Below, piece by piece: positions 1-6,910 of a stretch of DNA of 15,229 nucleotides. Origin of the DNA: Actinomycetota bacterium (lineage in GTDB: Bacteria > Actinomycetota > Acidimicrobiia > Acidimicrobiales > BP-101); NCBI GenBank assembly GCA_030838265.1, contig JAUTXA010000221.1, forward strand, positions 1 through 15,229, given 5' to 3'. The notes beneath the pieces were generated by a model that ran no database searches, was not told the origin of the DNA, and saw only the letters and a program-made list of their open reading frames with translations. Each line of letters opens with the position of its first letter. Position 1 is the first letter of the stretch. The position numbers and the translations under genes are program-made.

Positions 1-305
1 GCATACTCCCCCTCTTCAACCGCTGCGTGATCTTCAGCACGACGTCGGACGCCAACCACGGCCACCCGGATCCGCTGCAGTGCCCTCCCGACCGGACCCG
101 CAAGTCGATGGCGCTCTACTACTACTCGAACGGCCGGCCGGCCCACGAGGTCGGGCGCGACCACGGCACCGCGTTCGCCGCTCGGCCCGGAGAGGTCTGG
201 CGGCGACCTACCCCCAGCGCTCGCGAGCGGGCCAAGCGCCTGGTTCCCCCCGCCCTGTGGGATTGGGCCAAGGCGCTCAACGACCGGCGGTCGACGCCTT
301 CCTGA
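1..305 (+). CDS. Probable 2OG-Fe(II) oxygenase, C-terminal part (5' cut by window)
   Basis: The reading frame is open from base 3 to a TGA at 303-305, so the true start lies outside the window and the GTG at 27 is probably internal. About 100 C-terminal residues are visible. The segment runs through FNRCVIFSTT, NHGHPDPLQCP and RTRKSMALYYYSNGRP. This matches the end of prolyl-4-hydroxylase-like 2OG-Fe(II) oxygenases, where the second metal-binding His (in the HGHPDPL stretch) is followed by an Arg that binds 2-oxoglutarate (in RTRKS). The first HxD pair is not visible. In this family the enzyme hydroxylates a protein or small-molecule substrate; proteins with this ending are often near exopolysaccharide genes, which fits the glycosylphosphotransferase and sulfotransferase next door. 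It converges on the sulfotransferase with 9 bases between the stops. Substrate unknown. Confidence 0.72.
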   Translation, partial: ILPLFNRCVIFSTTSDANHGHPDPLQCPPDRTRKSMALYYYSNGRPAHEVGRDHGTAFAARPGEVWRRPTPSARERAKRLVPPALWDWAKALNDRRSTPS

Positions 306-323
306 AGCTGCGGCCTACCGCCG
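285..323. terminator. Weak inverted repeat between convergent genes
   Basis: CGGCGGT (285-291) and ACCGCCG (317-323) are perfect 7-base inverted arms enclosing both stop codons of the oxygenase and sulfotransferase genes. The 25-base loop is long and there is no T-run, so a bidirectional terminator is only a possibility. Confidence 0.25.
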
Positions 324-1217
324 CCACGAGGTGAGGTCGCGATCGATCAAGGCCTCGAGACGGCCGATCTCGGGCTCCTCCTGGTCCGCCAAGCGAGCCC
401 GCACCTCGGGCGGCAGCGAGGGCTTCGAGAGGTTCCGGCGCACCAGGGCCCGGAAGATGCGGTCGCGGCGATCGCGGCTGAGCAGCCGCCTCGCCACCCT
501 TCGAGGGAGTTGCGCACCCACCAGGAGCTGGTGGAGAGCCCGGCTCTTGGGGACACCGGAGGGGTTGTAGCGCTGCGACACGTCGGGCTCGAACGACGGG
601 TCGACCCCGATGAACTCGAAGATGGAGCGCATCACGCCGATCGGATCCGACTCGAGGTCATCGGTCAGGTGGATCTGGATTTGCTTGGCAGGAAAGACAT
701 CGAAATAGCGCTCGAGCTGCGCGGCGTAGCGCCCGGCGCGCCGGTAGTGCCAGATGAACTCCCACCCGGCGGCGATTCGCTCCGGCTCGCGGGCCAGGCC
801 CTCGACGAAGTCCCTGCACGGCTCGACACCGTCCCGCCGTTTGTGGAGCCAGCTGGCGTAGCCGCGGGAGACGGGATCGCGCAGCAGCACGATGAGTCGC
901 GCCTCTGGAAGCCGGGCCGCGATGCGGTGCGGTGCTCGCTCGTCGTAGAGGTAGAGCGGCGACGCCTCGCCGCTGGCTCGGACGTCGCCGGCGCCGTCGA
1001 ACAGGGCGGTGTACTGATCGACGTCGACCACGGAGTGGCGGTTGATGCCATCGTCGTCGCCCGGTCCGGAGAACGAAGGCGACCGGCCGTCAAAGGCGAA
1101 GAAGTTGGGCTCCTTGCGCTCCGGCAGGAAGACGTCGGGGTGCTCGCTCAGGTACTCGTGCAGCGACGACGTGCCGGCCTTGGCAGCCCCGATGACGAGA
1201 AAGGTTGGCCAGCCCAC
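315..1217 (-). CDS. PAPS-dependent sulfotransferase family protein
   Basis: A 300-residue protein of usual length for the bacterial sulfotransferase domain family. It transfers a sulfonate group from PAPS to a hydroxyl or amine acceptor. The 5'-phosphosulfate-binding loop is visible at residues 10-20 (GAAKAGTSSLH, with Lys13 as the expected catalytic Lys). GEASPLYLY follows at 83-91, and the 3'-phosphate-binding strand and helix lie at 109-121 (IVLLRDPVSRGYAS, with Arg113 and Ser117). No signal peptide or membrane segment is seen, so it should be cytoplasmic. The start is GTG at 1217; there is no Shine-Dalgarno, but a TACGGT box lies 9 bases upstream, so the message may be leaderless. It follows the glycosylphosphotransferase on the same strand with a 39-base gap. 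A sulfated surface glycan is the likeliest acceptor, by inference from neighbours; the acceptor cannot be read from sequence. Confidence 0.88.
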   Translation of the reverse strand: MGWPTFLVIGAAKAGTSSLHEYLSEHPDVFLPERKEPNFFAFDGRSPSFSGPGDDDGINRHSVVDVDQYTALFDGAGDVRASGEASPLYLYDERAPHRIAARLPEARLIVLLRDPVSRGYASWLHKRRDGVEPCRDFVEGLAREPERIAAGWEFIWHYRRAGRYAAQLERYFDVFPAKQIQIHLTDDLESDPIGVMRSIFEFIGVDPSFEPDVSQRYNPSGVPKSRALHQLLVGAQLPRRVARRLLSRDRRDRIFRALVRRNLSKPSLPPEVRARLADQEEPEIGRLEALIDRDLTSWRR

Positions 1218-1224
1218 GACCGCA

Positions 1225-1239
1225 GCACCGTAGCGGTGC
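1225..1239 (-). promoter_or_regulatory. TACGGT -10-like box inside a 6-bp dyad, sulfotransferase
   Basis: On the minus strand TACGGT (1232-1227) lies 9 bases before the GTG start and fits the TANNNT pattern of actinobacterial -10 boxes. It sits inside a perfect dyad whose arms are GCACCG (1225-1230) and CGGTGC (1234-1239), separated by three bases. The dyad could be an operator covering the promoter, or a small hairpin ending the upstream gene; no T-run follows it. Confidence 0.4.
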
Positions 1240-1256
1240 CGGGGCGAACCGTCGGC

Positions 1257-2702
1257 CTAGCGGGCGCCGCGGCCGGACAGGACGACGCTGGGGGTACGGG
1301 CCAGGATCTTGAGATCGAGGCCGAACGACCAGTGGTCGACGTAGTACACGTCGAGCCGAGCTGCCTCGTAGAACGGCAGCAGGAACCGACCCGAGACCTG
1401 CCAAAGGCCGGTGAGGCCGGGCGGCACCTCGAGGCGGTGCTGGAACCAGTCAGGGAACTCCGCCACCTCGGCGGGCAAGGCGGGGCGGGGCCCGACGAGG
1501 CTCATCTCGCCCCGGATGACGTTCAGCAGCTGGGGCAGCTCATCGATCGACGTACGTCGGATGAAGCGGCCCACCCGCGTGATCCGCGGATCGCGGGTGC
1601 ACTTGAAGAACGGACCATCGGCCTCGTTGGCGAGGGCGATCTCGGTCAGCCGGAGCTCGGCGTCGGGGACCATCGAGCGGAACTTGAACAGCCGGAACGC
1701 CCGGCCCCGCCGACCGATGCGAAGCTGGCTGAACAAAACCGGCCCCGACGAGTCGAGCTTGATGGCGAGGGCGACCAGGGCAAAGAACGGCGCTCCGAGG
1801 ACGATGAGCGCGCTGGCCACCACGACGTCGAGCGAGCGCTTGGCCCACCAGCCGGCACCGCGGTGGCTGCTCGGCCGGTAGGCGAGCAGCGTCAGACCGG
1901 CGACGCCCTCGACCGCGATGGCCGAGCTGAGGTGAGGCGACAGGCTGGGAAGCACGGCGACCTCGACCCGGGCTGCCGTGACGACGTTCAGAGCCGAGAG
2001 GAGGTCGTCGTCCCGGATGGCGTCGCCGTCGACGACCACCCTGTCGACCTTGAACTCGAGGACGACATGGCTCAGGGCGCTCGGGCCACCCAACACCGGC
2101 AGGTCGAGGTCAGGATCGATCGGGTCCGGGTTCTGGTCGATGAAGCCGACCGGCGTCATGCCGTACTCGGGGTGACGGAGCAGGCGGTCGGCGAACTCCT
2201 GGGCGACGGCGCCCGTACCGGCGATGAGCACCCGCTGCGGGTGGGTCAGCAGACGCCGACGCTCGAAGGTGAAAGCGGTGGCGCGGGCGCACATGACGGT
2301 GATGGTCGCGATGGTGGCGTACATGAGCCCGACCGTCGACGAGCTGCCGACCACGGCACCGGCCACCAGGCCGGCGGCGGCGATGGCCAGAGCGATCCGC
2401 GACACCTGGTCCAGGACGGTGGGCCGGGGCTGGGCGGTGTAGAGCTGCAGGAGCTTGAAGGTCACGACGACCATGGGAGCGGTCACGAACCCGATGTGGG
2501 TGCCCGCCACGAGGCTGATCGTGGCTGCGGCCAGGAGGCCGGAAGCGTCGGCGGCGAGGAGCCGGAAGCGGTAGGAGCGGTCCCGTCCAGCGGCGCTCCG
2601 CTCGGCGGCGGGCGCCAGCGCCGGCGCCGGTGAGACCCGAAGGCCCCGACCCGTCCCGACCTCAGTTGTCAGCGGAAGCACCGACAAGGTGAAAACCCCC
2701 AA
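1257..2702 (-). CDS. Exopolysaccharide polyprenyl glycosylphosphotransferase (WbaP/CpsE-type)
   Basis: A 481-residue membrane enzyme expected to move a sugar-1-phosphate from a nucleotide sugar to undecaprenyl phosphate, the first step of a surface polysaccharide. Order of parts: a variable N-terminus; hydrophobic segments at about 48-145; a CoA-binding-like Rossmann region (RVLIAGTGAVAQEF, about 157-170); a membrane hairpin at about 291-315; then the bacterial sugar transferase catalytic domain. Catalytic-domain marks are KRSLDVVVAS (288-297), FKFRSM (339-344), DELPQLLNV with the Asp387-Glu388 pair, SLVGPRP (401-407) and PPGLTGLWQVSGR (427-439). The start is uncertain: TTG at 2702 gives 481 residues, and an in-frame GTG at residue 8 is an alternative; neither has a convincing Shine-Dalgarno. 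Its upstream region carries the GGAGGA/GGCGAAT-like element shared with the secreted-protein genes. The sugar is not predictable. Confidence 0.9.
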   Translation of the reverse strand: MGVFTLSVLPLTTEVGTGRGLRVSPAPALAPAAERSAAGRDRSYRFRLLAADASGLLAAATISLVAGTHIGFVTAPMVVVTFKLLQLYTAQPRPTVLDQVSRIALAIAAAGLVAGAVVGSSSTVGLMYATIATITVMCARATAFTFERRRLLTHPQRVLIAGTGAVAQEFADRLLRHPEYGMTPVGFIDQNPDPIDPDLDLPVLGGPSALSHVVLEFKVDRVVVDGDAIRDDDLLSALNVVTAARVEVAVLPSLSPHLSSAIAVEGVAGLTLLAYRPSSHRGAGWWAKRSLDVVVASALIVLGAPFFALVALAIKLDSSGPVLFSQLRIGRRGRAFRLFKFRSMVPDAELRLTEIALANEADGPFFKCTRDPRITRVGRFIRRTSIDELPQLLNVIRGEMSLVGPRPALPAEVAEFPDWFQHRLEVPPGLTGLWQVSGRFLLPFYEAARLDVYYVDHWSFGLDLKILARTPSVVLSGRGAR

Positions 2703-2739
2703 CCTGGACCCCGAATGGACACAGGAACTTGGATGACTA

Positions 2740-2767
2740 GTTCGCCTGCCACCGCCCGTTCTCCTTC
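2740..2767 (-). promoter_or_regulatory. Shared promoter-like element, glycosylphosphotransferase copy
   Basis: In minus orientation this reads GAAGGA (2767-2762), 15 bases, GGCGAAC (2746-2740). It differs from the commonest form, GGAGGA-N14/15-GGCGAAT, by one base in each half. It lies 37 bases before the TTG start and divergent from the copy serving the gene at 2892. Confidence 0.5.
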
Positions 2768-2796
2768 CTGAGAAAGGGCAAAAGAAGGGGTTCTTA

Positions 2797-2820
2797 CGGT
2801 CGAAAATTGCGGCTCGACCG
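2797..2820. repeat. Inverted repeat beside the 2892 gene's element
   Basis: CGGTCGA (2797-2803) and TCGACCG (2814-2820) are perfect 7-base inverted arms around a 10-base loop. The right arm touches the left half of the promoter-like element at 2820-2847. It could be an operator dyad between the two divergent genes. Confidence 0.45.
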
Positions 2821-2847
2821 GCAGGAATGCGGCAAGCCGGGGCGAAT
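2820..2847 (+). promoter_or_regulatory. Shared promoter-like element, copy for the 2892 gene
   Basis: GCAGGA, with a G before it (GGCAGGA at 2820-2826), is followed after exactly 14 bases by GGCGAAT (2841-2847). The start codon lies 44 bases further on. A separate TANNNT box, TACCCT at 2851-2856, could be an alternative primary-sigma -10, but no fitting -35 is seen. Confidence 0.5.
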
Positions 2848-2891
2848 CTCTACCCTGTGGGCTCTGGGCCCCGAGATCGAAGGAGGCTGGC

Positions 2892-3278
2892 GTGCGAAAG
2901 CTGCTGGGGACGTTGGTAGTTGGGGGCCTGGCCGTGGCCGGGATCGGCTTCGGAGGAAGCGCGGCTCGCGCTGACTCGACGTGTGCCGTCGGCGGGTCGG
3001 GCAACCTGGCGGTCGGCACGACCGGCGGGGGCGCCCAGGTCTGCACCAAGAGCTCGGTGCTCACCGGCACGGTGACGGTCACCCCGTCCTATGTGGCCGC
3101 TGACGGCTACGTGAGCAACTCCGAGCCCCTCGACGGCTATGTCGCCGCCGACTCCGACGGCGCCTATGTCTGCGCCAGCGGCGACTACACCCCGGGCGGG
3201 AGCAACCCGTCGATCGTGACGCCCGGCAAGCCGGTGCCCGACCCCAACGGGTCCTGCACTCCCCGCACCGGGCGCTAA
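2892..3278 (+). CDS. Small secreted four-cysteine protein (type 1 with 9726 gene)
   Basis: A 128-residue protein of unknown function. GTG at 2892 is chosen as start because AGGAGG (2881-2886) lies 5 bases upstream. Residues 1-27 form a classic Sec signal peptide: MRK, a hydrophobic core and a cleavage site after SAARA. The mature part is rich in Gly, Ser, Thr and Asp and has four cysteines (31, 51, 94, 122), an even number that suits two disulfides. Residues 67-87 repeat a YVAADGYV/DGYVAAD theme. It resembles the product of the gene ending at 9726: both have 19 residues between the first two cysteines, then a G-x-V/I-x-V-T/S strand, a SY(V/A)AA-D-G stretch, and DS-x-G before the third cysteine with SGD after it. 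I recognise no named family. A structural or surface-exposed role is only a guess. Confidence 0.85.
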   Translation: MRKLLGTLVVGGLAVAGIGFGGSAARADSTCAVGGSGNLAVGTTGGGAQVCTKSSVLTGTVTVTPSYVAADGYVSNSEPLDGYVAADSDGAYVCASGDYTPGGSNPSIVTPGKPVPDPNGSCTPRTGR

Positions 3279-3299
3279 GTCCTTTCTGCCCTCGGCCGG

Positions 3300-3322
3300 C
3301 CGGCGCCGCTCGGTGCGGCCGG
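3300..3322 (+). terminator. Possible terminator hairpin after the 2892 gene
   Basis: CCGGC (3300-3304) plus CGC (3307-3309) can pair with GCG-GCCGG (3315-3322) around a 5-base TCGGT loop, with a 2-base bulge. It starts 21 bases after the stop codon. There is no T-run. Confidence 0.35.
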
Positions 3323-3368
3323 ATAGCACAACCTGTCTGCTCGCTGTCGCGTTGAGCGATGCAGTGCG

Positions 3369-3374
3369 TATCCT
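3369..3374 (+). promoter_or_regulatory. -10-like box, leaderless start of SGNH gene
   Basis: TATCCT fits TANNNT and lies 9 bases before the ATG at 3384. There is no Shine-Dalgarno between it and the start, so transcription starting at or very near the ATG is plausible. No good -35 is seen. Confidence 0.4.
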
Positions 3375-3383
3375 CGGTTTGCC

Positions 3384-4244
3384 ATGGAGCCCCTCGTCAG
3401 GCCGCTGAGGGTCGTAGTGGTAGGACCATCCGTCGGCTACTTCGTCCGGCCGCCGCGCACCCAGCTGTCTGAGGGCAACTACGCGGAGGTCCTCGAGGAT
3501 CTCCTCAACGGCGGCGGCACCCCGGCCACGGTCACCAACTCGGCCGGATGGTTCCTCCTCGTCCACGAGGCCTATCAGCAGATCGAGGATCTGGTCCTGC
3601 GCCACTCCCCCGACGTGGTGATCACCAACTTCGGCATGGGCGAGTGCCAACCCAAGCTGATCCCGACGACCACCCTGCGCTGGCTCTACACCTGGAGGCC
3701 CAAGAGCCACCTGCCGTCGCGCGCCCTGCGCCGGCTTCTGCTGAAGCGGGTGAACAAGGCCTACACGGCGTGGAGCCCCAAGCTCATCTCAGCTCTCCCT
3801 TGGACCCCCTACCGGTTGAGCCCGAAGCGGTTCGAGCACGAGCTCGAGCGACTCGTCGGGGTGGTCCGCAAGGAGCGCAAGGCCCTCGTGTTGATGGTGA
3901 ACGCCAGCCCGGCCGGCCCGAAGCTCGAGGCCATCCTTCCTGGCACCGACGGACGGGCTCAGGAGTTCAACGCCATCACCGACCGCGTGGCCGACCGCGC
4001 CGGGGACGACGTCGAGGTGATCGACGCCCGCACCATCGTCCAGGAAGCGGGTCCCGAGCGGGCCGTGCCGGACGGCATCCACTTCAGCGCCGCCGGCCAC
4101 CGCCTCATCGCCGAGGCTCTCCACCGTCGCATCGAGTCGTGGGTCGCTCGCGGCGCGGGTGGTCTGGGCACGTCAGCGCGCTCAGAAAACTCGGCCGACA
4201 AATCTGGCGCGGTGGGATCGCCACGGGACAAGGCGGGCATTTGA
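3384..4244 (+). CDS. SGNH/GDSL-fold hydrolase-like protein
   Basis: A 286-residue cytoplasmic-looking protein with no signal peptide. Residues 8-20 (LRVVVVGPSVGYF) form the first strand and nucleophile loop of SGNH hydrolases, with Ser16 as probable nucleophile. VVITNFGMGE (78-87) fits the strand carrying the oxyanion-hole residues, and DGIHFSAAGHRLIAEAL (230-246) is the typical block V with Asp230 and His233 as the rest of the triad. Members remove or transfer acyl groups on sugars, lipids or cell-wall polymers. The middle (about 95-150) is basic and poorly conserved, and the last 30 residues look disordered. The ATG at 3384 has no Shine-Dalgarno but has a -10-like TATCCT. The next gene starts 59 bases after its stop. 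Its place near glycan genes suggests a polysaccharide O-acyl modification role, which is inference only. Confidence 0.75.
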   Translation: MEPLVRPLRVVVVGPSVGYFVRPPRTQLSEGNYAEVLEDLLNGGGTPATVTNSAGWFLLVHEAYQQIEDLVLRHSPDVVITNFGMGECQPKLIPTTTLRWLYTWRPKSHLPSRALRRLLLKRVNKAYTAWSPKLISALPWTPYRLSPKRFEHELERLVGVVRKERKALVLMVNASPAGPKLEAILPGTDGRAQEFNAITDRVADRAGDDVEVIDARTIVQEAGPERAVPDGIHFSAAGHRLIAEALHRRIESWVARGAGGLGTSARSENSADKSGAVGSPRDKAGI

Positions 4245-4274
4245 CCAGCAGGATCCGGCCCGCCGATCACCGAA

Positions 4275-4297
4275 ATCCTGATGTGCATGATCAGGAT
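4275..4297 (+). promoter_or_regulatory. 8-bp perfect dyad overlapping the ribosome binding site
   Basis: ATCCTGAT (4275-4282) and ATCAGGAT (4290-4297) are perfect inverted arms around a 7-base spacer. The right arm contains AGGA (4293-4296), the likely Shine-Dalgarno for the GTG at 4304. As RNA the stem would hide the ribosome binding site; as DNA it is a good size for a dimeric repressor site. Confidence 0.55.
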
Positions 4298-4303
4298 GTG
4301 GAC

Positions 4304-5050
4304 GTGACCGACGCAGCTCTCATCGAACCGCCCCGCCACAGCACGGTGCGGCTGAGCGCCATGGCCTTGGGCGCCATCGGCGTCGCGCTGCTCGTCCTCG
4401 TCCTGGCCGTCTCTGCCACCCGGCACTCGGGGGACCCGACCAACGTGCACCTGGGTGACGGAGGCCTGACCTTCGACGCCAGCAGCCCCACGACGGTGGC
4501 GCCGACCCAGAAGCTGACCCAGCAACAGCTCAGGCAGCTGAACGCGGCCCAGAACAACGGGGCCCAGTCGCCGGTGGCGATCATCGGGATCCCCTACCCG
4601 GTCGGCCAGGGCGGCGCCCAAGGCGGGGGCTCCGGAGGAGGCGGCACCCCCCGGTCGGGCGGAGGAGGCGGCCAGGCCACCGTGCGGACGGCCAACGGTC
4701 AGTCGCCCCCGACCATCTCCGACTTCTACGCCAACCCGAGCAGCCCCACCCCCAACCAGGACATCGCCTTCCATTGGTTCGCCGGCGACAACGACGGCAT
4801 CATCTCGGCCTACACCGTCGACTTCGGTGACGGGACCAAGGACGGCGCTCTGACCGGCAACCGGTGCGTCGCCGACCCGGCCGACCCCACCACGGAGCGG
4901 ACGCCGCTGCACCACAAGTACGCCCAGATCGGGACCTTCCGAGTCCACCTCAAGGTGTTCTCGGCCGGGTCGTGTGGCAACGGCCCCACCCAGAACGCCG
5001 AGACCTTCTACGACATCACGGTGACCCTGGTCCCAGGCAGCGTCGGCTGA
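4304..5050 (+). CDS. Membrane-anchored PKD-domain protein
   Basis: A 248-residue protein starting at GTG 4304, chosen because AGGA lies 7 bases upstream and a membrane segment follows soon after; the frame is open far upstream but only as a shadow of the SGNH gene. Residues 1-17 are a short cytoplasmic tail, about 18-38 a single membrane helix (signal anchor), 40-95 a Thr/Gln/Asn-rich stalk, and 101-124 a glycine-rich linker. Residues 135-242 form a PKD-like beta-sandwich, with the characteristic VDFGDG (172-177) and HHKYAQIGTFRVHLKV (203-218). Cys188 and Cys224 could form a disulfide. PKD domains usually bind glycans or proteins at the cell surface, so this may be an extracellular adhesion or polysaccharide-binding protein. 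No catalytic domain is present. Its stop is one base away from the stop of the convergent cysC. Confidence 0.82.
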   Translation: MTDAALIEPPRHSTVRLSAMALGAIGVALLVLVLAVSATRHSGDPTNVHLGDGGLTFDASSPTTVAPTQKLTQQQLRQLNAAQNNGAQSPVAIIGIPYPVGQGGAQGGGSGGGGTPRSGGGGGQATVRTANGQSPPTISDFYANPSSPTPNQDIAFHWFAGDNDGIISAYTVDFGDGTKDGALTGNRCVADPADPTTERTPLHHKYAQIGTFRVHLKVFSAGSCGNGPTQNAETFYDITVTLVPGSVG

Positions 5051-5051
5051 C

Positions 5052-5657
5052 CTAGTCGCTGAGCAGGGCCAGCACGGCCTCGGCCGCCTGATCGACCGAG
5101 AGCTCCGACGTCGAGAGGGTCAGCTCGGCTGCCTCGGGATCCTCGTAGGGGTCGTCGACCCCGGTCATCCCCGTGATCTCACCCGAACGGGCCCGCTTGT
5201 AGAGGCCCTTCGGGTCTCGACGCTCGCACTCCTCGAGCGGGGTGTTGACCCACACCTCGAGAAACGGGAGGCCCCGGGCGACGTGAATCTGACGGGCCGT
5301 CCGGCGTCCGACGCGGTACGGACTCACGAGCGAGACGAGGGCCACGACGCCGGCATCGGCAAACAGGGCGGCGACCTCGCTCGTGCGCCTCACGTTCTCG
5401 TCTCGGTCCTCGGCGCTGAAGCCGAGGTTGCCGTTGAGGCCATGCCGGAGGTTGTCGCCGTCGAGCAGGTAGGCCGATGTCCCCTGCTCGACCAGGCGGC
5501 TCTCGACGGCCGCCGCCACCGTCGACTTCCCCGACCCCGAGAGTCCGGTGAACCACACCGTGGCGCCGCGGGCGTCGAGCCGACTCCAACGCTGCTCCCG
5601 GCTCAGCTCGCCGGCGTGCCAGGTGACGTCGTCGCTTCGGCCGGACGGCGCAGTCAT
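5052..5657 (-). CDS. cysC: Adenylylsulfate kinase
   Basis: A 201-residue APS kinase of standard length. It phosphorylates APS with ATP to make PAPS, the sulfonate donor. The P-loop GLSGSGKST is at residues 38-46, LDGDNLRHGLN at 65-75, RDENVRR at about 85-91, SLVSPYR at 109-115, and DPKGLYKRARSGEI at 148-161. It is a free-standing protein, not fused to CysN as in many actinobacteria. Its ATG overlaps the cysN stop as ATGA (5654-5657), so it is very likely translationally coupled and last in the cysDNC operon. Together with the sulfotransferase upstream it points to PAPS being made for sulfonation. Confidence 0.96.
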   Translation of the reverse strand: MTAPSGRSDDVTWHAGELSREQRWSRLDARGATVWFTGLSGSGKSTVAAAVESRLVEQGTSAYLLDGDNLRHGLNGNLGFSAEDRDENVRRTSEVAALFADAGVVALVSLVSPYRVGRRTARQIHVARGLPFLEVWVNTPLEECERRDPKGLYKRARSGEITGMTGVDDPYEDPEAAELTLSTSELSVDQAAEAVLALLSD

Positions 5658-6910
5658 GCCGACGGGCCAAGGATCATCCCGGCGCCGACGGTCGAGTTGG
5701 TGACCTCGTCGATGAGGATGAAGCTGCCCGTCATCCGGTTCCGCCGGTACTCGTCGTAGAACAGGGGGACCGTGGTGCGCAGCGCCACCCGACCGATCTC
5801 GTTGAGCACGAGCTGCTCGGCGTCTTCGACCCGGTGCAGGGTGTTGATGTCGAGGCGATAGCGAAGCTCGCGCACCAAGGCCCGGGCCGAGCGGGTGGTG
5901 TGCTTGATGGCCAGCTTGCTGCCGGCCCTGAGCGGCGTGTCGGCCATCCAGCAGACCATGGCGTCGACGTCCTGGCCCACCGTCGGCTGGTTGTGGGGAC
6001 GGCTGATCATGTCGCCGCGAGATACATCGAGGTCATCGGCCAGCACCAGGGTCACCGACATGGGAGGGAAGGCCTCGTCGACCGGGCCGTCGAACATGTC
6101 GATCCGCTCGATGGTCGTGGCGAACCCCGACGGGAGCACCACTACCTCGTCGCCCGGCTTGAACACCCCACCCGCCACGACACCCGCGTAGCCGCGGTAG
6201 TCATGGTGGTCGGTGCTCATGGGCCGGATGACGTACTGCACCGGGAAGCGGCCGTCGATGAGGTTCCGGTCGCTAGCCACGTGGACCTCTTCGAGCTGGT
6301 GCAGCAGCGACGGCCCCTCGTACCAGCCCATGTTGCCCGAGCGTTGGACCACGTTGTCGCCGTTCAGTGCCGAGATCGGGACGAATGTCAGGTCGGTGAC
6401 GTCGAGCTTCATGGCGAAGGCCCGGAACTCGTCCTTGATCCGCTCGAACACGTCGGCGTCGTAGCCGACCAGATCCATCTTGTTGACGCACACGACGAGG
6501 TGCGGGATCCGCAGCAACGAGGCGATGAAGGCGTGCCGGCGAGATTGCTCGAGCACCCCCTTGCGGGCGTCGACGAGGATCATGGCCAGATCAGCGGTCG
6601 ACGCGCCGGTGACCATGTTCCGGGTGTACTGAACATGGCCTGGCGTGTCGGCGATGATGAACTTGCGCTTGGGCGTGGCGAAGTAGCGGTAGGCGACGTC
6701 GATGGTGATGCCCTGCTCCCGCTCGGCGCGCAGCCCGTCGGTCAGCAGGGCCAGGTCGACGTACTGGTCACCCCGGGCCAGGCTCACCCGCTCGATGGAC
6801 TCGAGCTGGTCCTCGAAGATCTGCTTGGAGTCATAGAGCAGCCGACCGATGAGCGTGCTCTTGCCGTCGTCGACCGAGCCGGCGGTGGCCAGCCGCAGGA
6901 GCTCCGACAT
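5654..6910 (-). CDS. cysN: Sulfate adenylyltransferase large subunit, GTPase
   Basis: A 418-residue translation-factor-like GTPase that, with CysD, forms APS from ATP and sulfate, using GTP hydrolysis to drive the reaction. GTPase motifs are GSVDDGKST (11-19), the switch region around GITID (67-71), DTPGH (88-92), NKMD (143-146) and SAL (180-182). Two beta-barrel domains follow, ending without a CysC domain. ATG at 6910 is chosen because MSELLRLATAGSVDDGKST is the normal N-terminus; the frame continues upstream only as a shadow of cysD. It overlaps cysD by one base (TGATG) and cysC by four, so the three genes form one operon. Confidence 0.96.
   Translation of the reverse strand: MSELLRLATAGSVDDGKSTLIGRLLYDSKQIFEDQLESIERVSLARGDQYVDLALLTDGLRAEREQGITIDVAYRYFATPKRKFIIADTPGHVQYTRNMVTGASTADLAMILVDARKGVLEQSRRHAFIASLLRIPHLVVCVNKMDLVGYDADVFERIKDEFRAFAMKLDVTDLTFVPISALNGDNVVQRSGNMGWYEGPSLLHQLEEVHVASDRNLIDGRFPVQYVIRPMSTDHHDYRGYAGVVAGGVFKPGDEVVVLPSGFATTIERIDMFDGPVDEAFPPMSVTLVLADDLDVSRGDMISRPHNQPTVGQDVDAMVCWMADTPLRAGSKLAIKHTTRSARALVRELRYRLDINTLHRVEDAEQLVLNEIGRVALRTTVPLFYDEYRRNRMTGSFILIDEVTNSTVGAGMILGPSA

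Noticed and set aside
1243..1249. GGCGAAC on the plus strand between the glycosylphosphotransferase and sulfotransferase genes
   Set aside because: No GGAGGA-like half at the right distance and no plus-strand gene downstream.
510..2633. Long plus-strand open frame of 707 codons opposite the sulfotransferase and glycosylphosphotransferase genes
   Set aside because: Its product is a low-complexity Asp/Glu/Arg/Gly/Val-rich translation typical of antisense frames in GC-rich DNA, and the minus strand has clear protein families over the same bases.
2771..2860. Riboswitch-like look of the 2892 gene leader (AGGGCAAA, GCAAGCC, GGGGCGAATC)
   Set aside because: I compared it with c-di-GMP-I and c-di-AMP riboswitch core motifs from memory; the required conserved blocks are not present in order. 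A covariance-model search would settle it.
3548..4303. Upstream extension of the PKD-gene frame to position 3548
   Set aside because: The extension is a Pro/Arg/His-rich shadow of the SGNH gene; the GTG at 4304 has a Shine-Dalgarno and is followed by a normal signal anchor.
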